This document shows positions 24,146-33,636 of a DNA stretch of 38,122 bases, in pieces. Source of the stretch: a virus. The notes under the pieces are model-generated. The model was not told the DNA's origin. It searched no databases and saw only the letters and a program-made list of their open reading frames with translations. The DNA lies in IMG/VR virus record IMGVR_UViG_3300025759_000244, positions 1-38,122 of that record, one strand, 5' to 3'. Position 1 is the first letter of the stretch. Each line of letters opens with the position of its first letter. The translations under genes were made by a program, and so were the position numbers.

Positions 24146-26614
24146 TTAATACGATGCTAGTGGTGTACTTTGTGGTTCAGGTACGGCATCTTGTTCTGCA
24201 ATATCAATTACTTTGTACTGGTCGCTTAATCTATGTATGATTTGTGCATTAAAAAAGTAATCCTCAGTTATAACAGCTGGGTTTAAGTTAACACCAAAAT
24301 CAAATGTTACATACATAGTAGCTATAGCAAGGTTCCTGTTTAAGTCACTACCATTCGTTAGCGTAACTGTTGGTTGTATTACTTCTATAGTGTCGGCTTC
24401 AAAACTATTATCCGGATCTACTTCTACGGCTAGTGTATAGTCTGATGTATTAAAGTCTACAGGCAAAGCATCTTCGGCGGTTAAGAAAGCACCAGATATT
24501 GCGAATTGTACATGAGTCGTACTTGTTGTTATATTTTCTTTAGCAAAAGTTACACCGTCGGTAGACGTGGTCATTGCTATTGAGTAGGAAGGATCATTTA
24601 CATAAGAAACAGAGCGTAATATATCATTTATATATTTTTTAAGCCCTTGCGTTATACCAAAAGACAACGTTAGTGTATTGTTAGACGCTGGAGCTGCGGT
24701 GTAAGTAAATGTATTGAGGTCGTGTTGGAAGTCCATATCGCTGTCTCCCCATTCTCTAATAGTTAACCCTGTACCTGTTATATAAAGTTTTTCCCTATCT
24801 AAAGGCGGTGATGCTATTGATGTGGTATTTTGTTGTCCATCTGCTCCACCTTCAACTTGAAAATCAGAATATATGTGTATAGTTTGACTAACGTAATCCA
24901 TAGTGCCTGTAATATCACTCCAAAAGTAAATCTTAAAGTATTGACTTGCACCTGATACAGCAAAAGAGTCGTTAAAACTCTCCGCACTAAAGCCAGCCAT
25001 ATTAGTTAAGGCTTTTCTTTGTTTGTCTGTTATAACTATATCAACAGTTGGTTCAATAGCATCGGCAGCAGTATGACTAGCTTGGCCGACTGGAGACATT
25101 TTAGCGTGGTTAAAACCGCTAGGGTAAGCTCTAATATCTGCTATTACAGTTGGTTCATTTATTAACCCATTATTGAGTGTCGATGTATAGTTTTGATTTA
25201 TTAGAGTATACGACTCAGTATCATTTGGTAGGTAAAAATCAGTAACTGTATCTGTTATAACGATGTTATACGAATATGTGTTTAATGTTTGATTAGCTTC
25301 TTCTCCATCTAAACCACTTGGAGCTGTACTACCAAGTGAGTCTCCGTTATGATCAAAATACTCAATTGTATCAGTTGTTGTTCTAGTAGTATCGTATGTT
25401 GCATCTAAGTCAACCTGTGTTCTACTTGATATAGTAAATGTTATTTCATCTGGATCAGGAGTGGTATTAATATCTGGTGCGTTTAAATCTATTGTTGTAG
25501 TGTTTTGTGGTATTATAGTAAACCTATAAGCTCTTTTGTTACCACCACCTGGATCAGTATCTTCTGGTATTATAATATCTTTATAAAACACACCAGAGCT
25601 GTTTATTTCGTATGGATCAGTTGCTGGATCATATGTACCATCACTCTGTATTTCAGATGGATATGTTGTAGTAGAGGTACTCGGTTCAAATGCTTCAGCT
25701 GTTGTTTCACGCGTGTTATCAAAAACGTATATACCATCTGTAGTATCTATTGTAAACGTACTACCAGACAGAGAGCCTCTCTCCATTTTAATTCTAAATT
25801 CAGAACCTTCATCTCCATATATTTCTAACCTTCTGTTTGTTCGCCCAAGATTAGTTGGAGTTGTGTCCATTTCGTAGTTGTATATCTTACTACTAATACT
25901 AGGTAGATCTTCACCAGCACCTGTAAATGTTATTAAATCGTCACTTCTACTTACCTTAGGTAGTGTTATTGTTATTACATAAATAACCTGTGTTAGTCTT
26001 AGTTCGCTGTCATAAGTATTTGTTCGTGCAATATGTGTGTAATCCAAACTAGCTGTAGTATCAGACACGTTTGTTATCGCAATAGTTGGATCTTCATCTA
26101 TAAAATCACCAGCAGTGGCGTCTATAGTCATAGTCATTAATTCAACTTCACTACCTGGAGTACCAAGCACAGAAAAGTCTGTTGTAGATACGCTCGACAA
26201 GTAATCAACAACACTTGATGGTGTAAACGTTGTTTTAACTGGACTACCAGGAACAGCAAAAGTTCCTTGCACTAACACTGGAACTAAATGCTTGGCGACA
26301 GCTGAGCCAACAGGCTCTATATCTATAGTGGTGTCTTCTGCAAAAGCATAAGCATCTACGAAGTCTACGGTGATTAACACTGTATTATTATCGCTGTACG
26401 CGCCGTCGTTTAGCGGACCACCAGTTACTTCGGAGTTTGAAAAAGTCAAGCTCTGTATTATAAGTGGATCAAGGGTATTCGATTCCTCAAAGTCACTAGC
26501 AGCAACAACGAACCCTTCGTTGGGTGTTATTGTTAGCACCATGCTAGCCACATTTGTTGAACCAGCAGGTATTATTACTTCTTGTGCTTCAAAACTGCAA
26601 TTTATTAATGCCAT
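24146..26614 (-). CDS. Large beta-rich virion protein, putative tail or receptor-binding protein
   Basis: 822 aa, very rich in Thr, Ser, Asp and Ile and poor in Cys and Lys. Several segments look like repeated Ig- or fibronectin-like strands (ISNVSDTTASLDYTHI.., VTLTNGSDLNRNLAIATMYVTFDFG). No signal peptide, enzymatic or autochaperone motif is seen. It lies directly after the 1476-aa tail protein (4-base gap). Adhesive or decoration function is inferred from composition and position. Confidence 0.5.
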   Translation of the reverse strand: MALINCSFEAQEVIIPAGSTNVASMVLTITPNEGFVVAASDFEESNTLDPLIIQSLTFSNSEVTGGPLNDGAYSDNNTVLITVDFVDAYAFAEDTTIDIEPVGSAVAKHLVPVLVQGTFAVPGSPVKTTFTPSSVVDYLSSVSTTDFSVLGTPGSEVELMTMTIDATAGDFIDEDPTIAITNVSDTTASLDYTHIARTNTYDSELRLTQVIYVITITLPKVSRSDDLITFTGAGEDLPSISSKIYNYEMDTTPTNLGRTNRRLEIYGDEGSEFRIKMERGSLSGSTFTIDTTDGIYVFDNTRETTAEAFEPSTSTTTYPSEIQSDGTYDPATDPYEINSSGVFYKDIIIPEDTDPGGGNKRAYRFTIIPQNTTTIDLNAPDINTTPDPDEITFTISSRTQVDLDATYDTTRTTTDTIEYFDHNGDSLGSTAPSGLDGEEANQTLNTYSYNIVITDTVTDFYLPNDTESYTLINQNYTSTLNNGLINEPTVIADIRAYPSGFNHAKMSPVGQASHTAADAIEPTVDIVITDKQRKALTNMAGFSAESFNDSFAVSGASQYFKIYFWSDITGTMDYVSQTIHIYSDFQVEGGADGQQNTTSIASPPLDREKLYITGTGLTIREWGDSDMDFQHDLNTFTYTAAPASNNTLTLSFGITQGLKKYINDILRSVSYVNDPSYSIAMTTSTDGVTFAKENITTSTTHVQFAISGAFLTAEDALPVDFNTSDYTLAVEVDPDNSFEADTIEVIQPTVTLTNGSDLNRNLAIATMYVTFDFGVNLNPAVITEDYFFNAQIIHRLSDQYKVIDIAEQDAVPEPQSTPLASY

Positions 26615-26617
26615 TAT

Positions 26618-29600
26618 TTATTCTACTCTTAGTTTTATTTCTGTTCCACCAACACCAGAAGCAGCTGTAACTAAACCTAAGCCTTGTACAGAGTATTCTC
26701 TTGTATCTAGGTTTGTTGGTGTTGTTTCAGTGCCTAGTATGTTGTAAAACCACTTACCTTCTTTGTTTTTAAATGTCTTAACTTGACCACTCTGTAGGTC
26801 TGACTCTATTGAATCAACCCACCAACCACTTTTTGCTGCCCTGTTTTCGAACTTATTATCTGTATCTGGGTTATCAACAAAAACTCTAGCTTGCGATCCT
26901 TCATAGTTTAATGTCTTGAAAGATTTTATAGAACCAGGTGCTTCGTTGAATATAAACTTAACAGATGAGTTATATTGAACACCATAAAAATTATTCCTTG
27001 TTTCATTATCGTGTGACCAAAGATCTCCACCACTGAACGTATAATATTTGTTATTCAACGACAACCCTTCTTCTTGTATAAAACTCTTTCTAGATGTCCA
27101 ACTATTTGTATCTTCTCTAAAAGCAACCGTGTCGTTATACTGAGCGGCGTTCTCTAACTTCTTAACAGTTAAATTATATTCATTCTTGTTTTCGTCGTAA
27201 CTACCTATAACTTGCTCAGCCTCAGATAGTTTGTCCCTGAAGTAATCCTCAAGTCCATACCTAGATATTGGTTCTAACCCATTACCTGACAATCTAAGAA
27301 TAACACCCCTGTTTTTATCCGAAAAATATGCTCTATTACCATACCTAGAATATGATTCTGGATTTTTGCTTATACCATAATCGCCGGCATACGGCCTTAC
27401 TGCTCCAAGCACCTTGCTACTTGATACCACGTTAATACTACCATCGGCATTAAACAGTGCATCTTTGTCAGAGAAAATCTTCACGACGTTATCTTCTAGG
27501 TATACATCTAAATCTCCAAGCCTAAATTGCATTAACTGAATAGAACCATAAGCTGGGTTTATTGATTTTGTTATCTTTTCAGCTTGTATAAACTGGTTTA
27601 ATCTATTAACACCAGACGTAGCATTATATATACCGGAGTATATTATATCAGACTTTTTTCTAACCTCCTTATATTGCTCCTCTGTAACCGAGGAAGCTTT
27701 AACTCCTTTACCTATTATTGGTGCATTGAAATCATCTCTAATTCTATCTGATTCAACGCCATTACCAAAGCTATAACAATTACTGTAGTCTATATCATTT
27801 ATAAGACCATGCTCGTTATCAACACCAGCAACGCAGCTATATGTTCTACCAGTTTCGTAGTATATATCTAATTCTGCAACCTCTTTAGGTTCTGTCTCAA
27901 AAACTGCTGGATTTTCTGTAAATTCACCACTTTCTTCATCGTAAAATGTCTCTACTATTTCAATATTAGTTTTGCTTGGCTCTGTTGTTCTTAGTTGACC
28001 ACTACTATAGTTGAAACTATTGCTTTCTGGAGCCCATACTATTTTTTTATCTAACTTTAACGTAAACTTTATAACCCTTTGCTGTGGTAGTTCACCTTCT
28101 TTTTTAGCCCTAGAACTATCAGTGAACGCCACCATATATGATTTTGCCCAATTGGTGATAGTATAAGTGTTGTTTTCTTTATCAGGGTCATCAGCAAACC
28201 TAAACCTAGTACCAATTCGCGTTAGTTTTGAAACTAAGGTGTTATATTCGAAGAAATACTCGTCGCCAGCGTTGGTGGCAAATTTGTCATATTCTTCTAT
28301 TATATTTTCTGTACCAGTAACGTCTTTACCAAAACCATGAAACGCAATCTCTACATAGTTGTTTTTTTCTTTTGCTCCCCAGCCATACGTGTTGTGTGGT
28401 CTTTCGTTTCCATTTTGAGTGAATAAACTGTGTACAAACCTTAGTGGTCCAGTTGTACTAAGTGTTTTATGGTACAATAAGCCACACCAGAACCACCCAA
28501 ACCCAAGCGGTTCTCCAGTGTAACCCCTAAAAGGGGCCAACCAAATATCTCTAGATGGTTGTATGTTGTCGCCAAAGCTAAACGTTGGTGTTGAAGCTGT
28601 TGTTTTTAAGCTTGTTGACGAGGTGCTACTAGCCATTATGGATTCTTCTAAAACTGCATCTCTCTGCAGCTTTGTAAAAAACCTTCCGTAGTATTCTGGT
28701 TTTATCTTTGTCTTTTTTTGGAATATTTCTATAGACAAAGTAGGGGTAGTATCTTCTTCGGAAATAGTTCCCATAAAAGACACGTCTTCTGAGTCTAAAG
28801 ATCTTTCCATATTTAACCTGTATAGATCTACACCGGAGTACTGTACGTATGCTACGCTTAGTATTTCGTATTTTTTAGTCTTATTTTTGGTGTTAAACAA
28901 CGAAAGACTTAAGTTGTCTAGCTGGTGCACTGGCTTGCCACTAGATACTTCTGTACCACTTCCGCCAAACATGCTTTTCCAATCGTCAGCTTTTATGTCT
29001 ATGTAGTTATTACCAGACACTGGATAACCTTCACTTGAACCAAATATACTAGTAGTAGTTCTACCTAATAGTTCGGCGCTTAAAACACCTTGAGATACGT
29101 ATTCTTCTTTTATAAATTCTGGAGCTTCATTATCAACAGCAAGAACCTTATATCTTGCTTGTTCTTTTACAAAAGCATCAGAATCATGTTCTTTTTTTAA
29201 TATTAAGTATGTGTCGTCCTGTATTTTGTTTCTATCAGATGATGAAAAAGAAACCCAAACATTACCGTCTTCAGCGTTGTAATGTCTATCTATGGCTAAG
29301 TTGTAATACGGTTGAGATGTTTCTTTTATAAAATATTTATAACCAACAGCCCAATCAGGTGGATACGACTGTAGTCTTACTGATATTGTATTGCTGTTCT
29401 CAGCATAACCTTTGTTTAGTTTTACAGAACCACTTGGGTGTGTTAGCACCGGTGTTTCTCTTCCGTGCTTATCAACATATACAACACCTATTTGATATGT
29501 TCTTTGAGACTTAATTGATTTAACGGGTTGATTAGATGTAACTTTCTCACTCTTAACGACGACAGAGAACTCTGGTGTAACAACACCTCCGTTATACTCT

Positions 29601-31048
29601 AAGTTATAGTTTTCTAAATAGTTACCAAACAGCAATCGATTACCAGCTGTAGATAGCGCTTTAGCTCTTCTTGGTACGTTATCATAAGGTCTAAGTAACT
29701 GATTAGACGGAATTAACTTGTATATAGTTTCAGATACTAACTCTAATCGTCCTTCGTAAAAACCAGTTGGAGAAGGTACTGTATTATCTGTAAACTCGCT
29801 ATCAGTTGACTTCACAGTTTGAACTACATATATATTATTAGATACTGAATCCTTGTATAAGATGTCTATTTCTTCGACACCATAAGGAACATCATAAGCC
29901 CAATTTAATATCTCTAATTTTCTAAGTTGATTAACCATACCAAGGTTATACCCCTTAGAGTGATTATAATCAAATGCGTCACCTATAAAAGCAACCTCAC
30001 TGTACGGTGCTATAGTTGAATATTGACCATCTGTGTACTTATATCTATAAGAAAACCTAACAAACTTATCTTCAAACAAAGCCGGTGTTTGTATTAACTC
30101 TATTTTCCAGTTTTGTACGTTCTGTTCTATGTTTTCATTTATAGAATCAATATTAATCTTGAATACGTTAGGATTAGTAGCGTACACATTTAAAACAGAA
30201 ACTATAACAGACACGTCAGCATTTACATTACCATCATTATCTATTAACCTTATCTTTAGTTTATCACCAATTCTAAAATCAGGGGCAGTACCACTAACAA
30301 GTATCTGACTATCAACTGGATCTGGTAAAACACCAGTGCTAGAGTCAGAGGCATCATCACCGTCTTGGTTGGTGTATGCTCCAGTAGGCACTAAATTCCA
30401 TGTTCCATCAGCATCTAAGAATGTAAAAGAATAACCAATAAGTGTACCAGATACTGCACCATCTCTAGTTGTGTTAGACATATTCAGTACTGGCGGTAGC
30501 TTTGGTGCCGGTTTTATAACTGTACAATGTTTCTCTTCAAAGTTACCACCGTCAACCTGTGTATGTGTCCAATTACCGTCAGTGTATGCTTTCCAGTCTG
30601 TTATGTTTATTATCTTTGGCTCTGTTTTGTCGTCTGTCCAAATAAGGAAATCATCTAATATTTCCACTCCCGTTATTAAGTTATCCCTAGAGAAATTAAG
30701 AACTCTCAAGGTGTCAACTAAAACTGGTGTTACTGTTTCTTGTTTTTGATTATATTCTACTATAGAGCTTTTAGAATCGCTCTCTACGAACCAATATATG
30801 CACTCTGTGTCATCTTTTCTTATAGCACCAATACATATAGCATTTAAGCCTAAGCGATAAAAGTCGCTCAAAGCTGGAGAGTAGGGTATCTCGTTACCCA
30901 GTATATTTTGTAATGTCCCAACATCTGCACCTTCTGATGTTGATACCTGCACATTTAAAGCATCTCTGTATTGACCATTTGGAACTAGTCTTTCATCGAG
31001 ATCTTTGTTCATAGCCCCGCTACTGAATGTCCTTTTTAGTTCTGGCAT
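26618..31048 (-). CDS. Large tail protein, nozzle/muzzle-type
   Basis: 1476 aa. The N-terminus MPELKRTFSSGAMNKDLDER is followed by a segment rich in NGQYRDALN and SEGADVGT motifs, a highly recognisable start shared by large structural proteins of many marine phages. Repeating beta motifs (LITGVEILDDFLIWTDD, FSYRYKYTDGQYS) suggest a propeller-like or barrel tail component. Its place after the two adaptor/ring genes matches T7 gp12 (nozzle) and the muzzle of crAss-like phages. Naming is from order and style, not a proven match. Confidence 0.6.
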   Translation of the reverse strand: MPELKRTFSSGAMNKDLDERLVPNGQYRDALNVQVSTSEGADVGTLQNILGNEIPYSPALSDFYRLGLNAICIGAIRKDDTECIYWFVESDSKSSIVEYNQKQETVTPVLVDTLRVLNFSRDNLITGVEILDDFLIWTDDKTEPKIINITDWKAYTDGNWTHTQVDGGNFEEKHCTVIKPAPKLPPVLNMSNTTRDGAVSGTLIGYSFTFLDADGTWNLVPTGAYTNQDGDDASDSSTGVLPDPVDSQILVSGTAPDFRIGDKLKIRLIDNDGNVNADVSVIVSVLNVYATNPNVFKINIDSINENIEQNVQNWKIELIQTPALFEDKFVRFSYRYKYTDGQYSTIAPYSEVAFIGDAFDYNHSKGYNLGMVNQLRKLEILNWAYDVPYGVEEIDILYKDSVSNNIYVVQTVKSTDSEFTDNTVPSPTGFYEGRLELVSETIYKLIPSNQLLRPYDNVPRRAKALSTAGNRLLFGNYLENYNLEYNGGVVTPEFSVVVKSEKVTSNQPVKSIKSQRTYQIGVVYVDKHGRETPVLTHPSGSVKLNKGYAENSNTISVRLQSYPPDWAVGYKYFIKETSQPYYNLAIDRHYNAEDGNVWVSFSSSDRNKIQDDTYLILKKEHDSDAFVKEQARYKVLAVDNEAPEFIKEEYVSQGVLSAELLGRTTTSIFGSSEGYPVSGNNYIDIKADDWKSMFGGSGTEVSSGKPVHQLDNLSLSLFNTKNKTKKYEILSVAYVQYSGVDLYRLNMERSLDSEDVSFMGTISEEDTTPTLSIEIFQKKTKIKPEYYGRFFTKLQRDAVLEESIMASSTSSTSLKTTASTPTFSFGDNIQPSRDIWLAPFRGYTGEPLGFGWFWCGLLYHKTLSTTGPLRFVHSLFTQNGNERPHNTYGWGAKEKNNYVEIAFHGFGKDVTGTENIIEEYDKFATNAGDEYFFEYNTLVSKLTRIGTRFRFADDPDKENNTYTITNWAKSYMVAFTDSSRAKKEGELPQQRVIKFTLKLDKKIVWAPESNSFNYSSGQLRTTEPSKTNIEIVETFYDEESGEFTENPAVFETEPKEVAELDIYYETGRTYSCVAGVDNEHGLINDIDYSNCYSFGNGVESDRIRDDFNAPIIGKGVKASSVTEEQYKEVRKKSDIIYSGIYNATSGVNRLNQFIQAEKITKSINPAYGSIQLMQFRLGDLDVYLEDNVVKIFSDKDALFNADGSINVVSSSKVLGAVRPYAGDYGISKNPESYSRYGNRAYFSDKNRGVILRLSGNGLEPISRYGLEDYFRDKLSEAEQVIGSYDENKNEYNLTVKKLENAAQYNDTVAFREDTNSWTSRKSFIQEEGLSLNNKYYTFSGGDLWSHDNETRNNFYGVQYNSSVKFIFNEAPGSIKSFKTLNYEGSQARVFVDNPDTDNKFENRAAKSGWWVDSIESDLQSGQVKTFKNKEGKWFYNILGTETTPTNLDTREYSVQGLGLVTAASGVGGTEIKLRVE

Positions 31049-31050
31049 AC

Positions 31051-32139
31051 TTAATGTTTGATTACTTTTGATTTATTCTTCATTACAAGGTTTATCTCTT
31101 CTATCTTTAGGTTAGATAACCTTAGCTTCGCTTGCCTGGTTGCAGCTCTTTTCTCTTTCTTAAATCTATTTATAACATATTCAGGAGTACCCATTTTAGT
31201 AGCTAATATTGCGTGTGCTATATGTTTATACACAGCTTCTTCTGCAAACTTATGTACGCGCATTTCTTCTTCTGTACCCAAGCTGTCGCTAATATATTTC
31301 ATTGTAACAACTTTACCAACCAAACCAGAGCTAAAAAAAACAAAACCTCTAGCGTTATCTATATAGAAAACACCGTTAGATTGAGTGTGTTCTGGGGTAG
31401 CACCATACCTAGCACCCTCTGATAGACTCATGTCTGCGTCTATTTCGGTAGAAGTGTTTAAAGTCCCGTTATCTGATGTTGCACTTTTAAAATCAATCCA
31501 AGTCTCAGAATCACTAGATTTAAGCAGGGTATCATCATTGTCATACAAGTAATCGTAATCACCATCCTGCATTATAGCTGTTGGGTTACTTGTTTTTCTA
31601 GCTGGATATATTATTCTCTCAATACCAGAGCTGTCTTTCCACGATAACTGTACATAACTTACATAGTCATGTGGAAGTTTCATTTTTAATGTTGGTGGTA
31701 TGTCTATTTCTTGTGATTTTTTAGATCTTAGAGTATCGTAGCTTAACTCTGCTATAGCTCTTTGTGCGTGAAAATTTATATCTGGTATCTTTACTTTGCT
31801 TATTATTTTACCTTCACCAACATACGCAACTCTAAAATTGTTTACGATATCATCTATTGATATGTATTGGTAGCTACCTAATTGTTCATTTGTTAGTATT
31901 TGCTTAACAATTATTACAGCGCCTTCGCTTGGTGCAGATAAAAATGTTACAGTGCCAGTACCTCCATCATACGTGTACAACGAGCTAACTTGCTCACTAC
32001 CATCTATATAAACTTCTAGTTCAGCCTTTGCTGATGGTGTTGGGTTAAGCGTTAATATAAAACCAACTGTTACACCGTCGCCGGTAAACTTTTGACTATT
32101 ATCATAATATTGTCTTTGTGTACCTTTAAATAGTGCCAT
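31051..32139 (-). CDS. Tail adaptor/ring protein with fibre-type N-terminal domain
   Basis: 362 aa. Residues 1-85 (YYDNSQKFTGDGVTVGFILTL..LEVYIDGSEQ..FLSAPSEGAVIIVKQ) are the beta domain often found at the N-terminus of podovirus tail fibres and connectors. After it comes YISIDDIVNNFRVAYVGEGK, then IPDINFHAQRAIAELSYDTL and LPHDYVSYVQLSW, a series characteristic of neck or tail-tube proteins in marine phages. The C-terminus is a basic helix (RFKKEKRAATRQAKLRL). Stop and start of the neighbours lie within 4 bases on both sides, so translation is coupled. Confidence 0.62.
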   Translation of the reverse strand: MALFKGTQRQYYDNSQKFTGDGVTVGFILTLNPTPSAKAELEVYIDGSEQVSSLYTYDGGTGTVTFLSAPSEGAVIIVKQILTNEQLGSYQYISIDDIVNNFRVAYVGEGKIISKVKIPDINFHAQRAIAELSYDTLRSKKSQEIDIPPTLKMKLPHDYVSYVQLSWKDSSGIERIIYPARKTSNPTAIMQDGDYDYLYDNDDTLLKSSDSETWIDFKSATSDNGTLNTSTEIDADMSLSEGARYGATPEHTQSNGVFYIDNARGFVFFSSGLVGKVVTMKYISDSLGTEEEMRVHKFAEEAVYKHIAHAILATKMGTPEYVINRFKKEKRAATRQAKLRLSNLKIEEINLVMKNKSKVIKH

Positions 32140-32142
32140 CTC

Positions 32143-32871
32143 TTATTGTTTTTCTTGTTGATTGTTCTTAGCGTCTTCTGCTGCGGCTATTTGATATAGT
32201 TGTGGATCTTTTATTGTTATGCCAGAAAGCATTAATATTTTTATAACTAAGTCAGTTTCTTCTGACTCGTGTAATTGGAAGTCTACTGATGTAGTTGGAT
32301 TGTATAGGGCTTCGTCGTTAATCATGCTATAACCCCAATAAACGTCTGCGGGCTTTGCTATGAAGTTGCACGTTACATTATCTTCTATTGTTGTTGGATA
32401 AACCTGTATTGCTGTCTCCGATGTTTTAATGTATACAGGTCTCTTTGTTGTTGGCTCTGTCAGTGGTGAGTTCAAGTATTGTCGTAACTCATTCTTATTT
32501 AGATGCTCTGCCTCTACTATTTGCGTTACATTGTTAACAGATGCTTGGCAATAAACAGCTCCTAATCTATATATATCGTTAGCGCCAGCGTTGGTTAAAT
32601 CACCAACACCGCCAGTGGTCATTGCTACTGTTTGATTAAACTTATCAAATATTTCTATCTTTTCCTCAAGTATATCAACAGTATCAGCGTGAATAGTATC
32701 ATTACCTTGTAGTCTTAAAAATTGGTTGAGATCATAAAAATATTGTTCAAAAATATCTAACTGTGCTTGATTAGCAAGCGTATTAAATTCTTGTGGAGTT
32801 ATATAGCCTCTTTGCTCTTTATTAGCTATAGCTAAAACTCTTAGATAAACTGTATTTACATTTACTGCCAT
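32143..32871 (-). CDS. Head-tail adaptor/ring protein
   Basis: 242 aa, mostly helical at the start: VNTVYLRVLAIANKEQRGYI, TPQEFNTLANQAQLDIFEQY, FYDLNQFLRLQG. The middle is beta-rich (VYCQASVNNVTQIVEAEHLN) and the end is acidic and Gln-rich. The TPxEFNxxAxxAQxDxFE signature recurs in adaptor proteins between capsid and tail genes. Position corresponds to T7 gp11 (adaptor). Confidence 0.6.
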   Translation of the reverse strand: MAVNVNTVYLRVLAIANKEQRGYITPQEFNTLANQAQLDIFEQYFYDLNQFLRLQGNDTIHADTVDILEEKIEIFDKFNQTVAMTTGGVGDLTNAGANDIYRLGAVYCQASVNNVTQIVEAEHLNKNELRQYLNSPLTEPTTKRPVYIKTSETAIQVYPTTIEDNVTCNFIAKPADVYWGYSMINDEALYNPTTSVDFQLHESEETDLVIKILMLSGITIKDPQLYQIAAAEDAKNNQQEKQ

Positions 32872-32878
32872 AATTTTT

Positions 32879-33112
32879 TTATTTCTTTACGCAGCTACCG
32901 TCACTGAATTGTTTAGTGCCAGGTTTTCTTTTATATCCTTTCCAACATTTTAATGCTGAAGGGCTAGGTGTCATTTTAAATGGAGACTTCATTTTAGCAG
33001 CCGAGTCTTTTAAAGCTTTGTCTGTTGGGTAATCTTTATCACCAGGTTTTGCCGGTGCTTCACCCCTTTTTCTTTTAGCGTGCATATTTGCCCACAATCC
33101 TTTTTTTCCCAT
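32879..33112 (-). CDS. Small basic protein of the capsid module
   Basis: 77 aa, about a quarter Lys/Arg. KKGLWANMHAKRKRGEAPAK followed by PGDKDYPTDKALKDSAAK is a recurrent motif of small proteins in marine phages. The end has CWKGYKRKPGTKQFSDGSC. No enzymatic motif. It may bind DNA or be packaged; the function is unknown. Confidence 0.62.
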   Translation of the reverse strand: MGKKGLWANMHAKRKRGEAPAKPGDKDYPTDKALKDSAAKMKSPFKMTPSPSALKCWKGYKRKPGTKQFSDGSCVKK

Positions 33113-33123
33113 ATTTTATTTAT

Positions 33124-33555
33124 TTAACAGTTCCATCTACGTCTAGCAGCTCGACCTCTTTCACTAGTCCAACCTTTTGATCTAGCGCAAAACGATTTTC
33201 TTCTTTTAGCATCTTTACTACCGGGTTTAAGCTTTGATGGCTTAGTTGTTACTGCTGTTTTCAGCTTACTACCAGGATTATTTCTTTTATATTCATCTAC
33301 TCCTTTCTGAGTCATACCACCACCAGCGGCAGCACCTGTTCCGGTAGGATTAGCTTTGTTAAAGTTTTTACCTCTACCTATAGTTCTTCTTGGATCGGCT
33401 TTTTTTAACGGTGAACATTTGGCTTTTAACGGTGAACATTTGGCGCACATACCACAGTTACAGCTGTCTCCACAATTACATTTACCTACGCATCCGCAAG
33501 AATTTGTAAATGGGTTATTTGATTGCTTATATCCAGTTGATCCTTGAAATTTCAT
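33124..33555 (-). CDS. Cys-cluster and Arg-rich protein of the capsid module
   Basis: 143 aa. Residues 20-47 hold nine cysteines in 28 positions (SCGCVGKCNCGDSCNCGMC, then KCSPLK twice), a metallothionein-like pattern able to bind several metal ions. Residues 65-105 contain GMTQKGVDEYKRNNPGSKLK. The C-terminus AKRRKSFCARSKGWTSERGR, then AARRRWNC, is the K/R-K-SFCAR..RRWxC motif seen in many small phage proteins of unknown role. A 21-bp tandem repeat encodes KCSPLKA KCSPLKK. It follows an intergenic hairpin at 33594. Confidence 0.6.
   Translation of the reverse strand: MKFQGSTGYKQSNNPFTNSCGCVGKCNCGDSCNCGMCAKCSPLKAKCSPLKKADPRRTIGRGKNFNKANPTGTGAAAGGGMTQKGVDEYKRNNPGSKLKTAVTTKPSKLKPGSKDAKRRKSFCARSKGWTSERGRAARRRWNC
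33404..33444 (-). repeat. 21-bp tandem repeat encoding AKCSPLK
   Basis: TTTAACGGTGAACATTTGGC occurs at 33404-33423 and again at 33425-33444, period 21 bp. It codes on the minus strand for two KCSPLK units in the Cys-rich protein. Confidence 0.9.
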
Positions 33556-33593
33556 ATGTCTTTATATTCTGTTGTATTATTCTTTATATAGTT

Positions 33594-33619
33594 TGTGGCC
33601 ACCTATACAGATGACCACA
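33594..33619 (-). terminator. Intergenic hairpin upstream of the Cys-rich gene
   Basis: On the minus strand TGTGGTCA and TGGCCACA pair over 8 bp (one G-U) around a 10-base loop. It starts 17 bases after the 284-aa gene's stop. It is followed by AAACTATATAAAGAATAATA and so has no U-run. It may be a partial terminator, a processing site or a 3'-end stabiliser. Confidence 0.5.
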
Positions 33620-33636
33620 TCCCTATAAGTGACTAA

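Noticed and set aside
24146-26614. Diversity-generating retroelement target in the beta-rich tail protein
   Set aside because: No reverse transcriptase gene and no template/variable repeat pair visible in the window.
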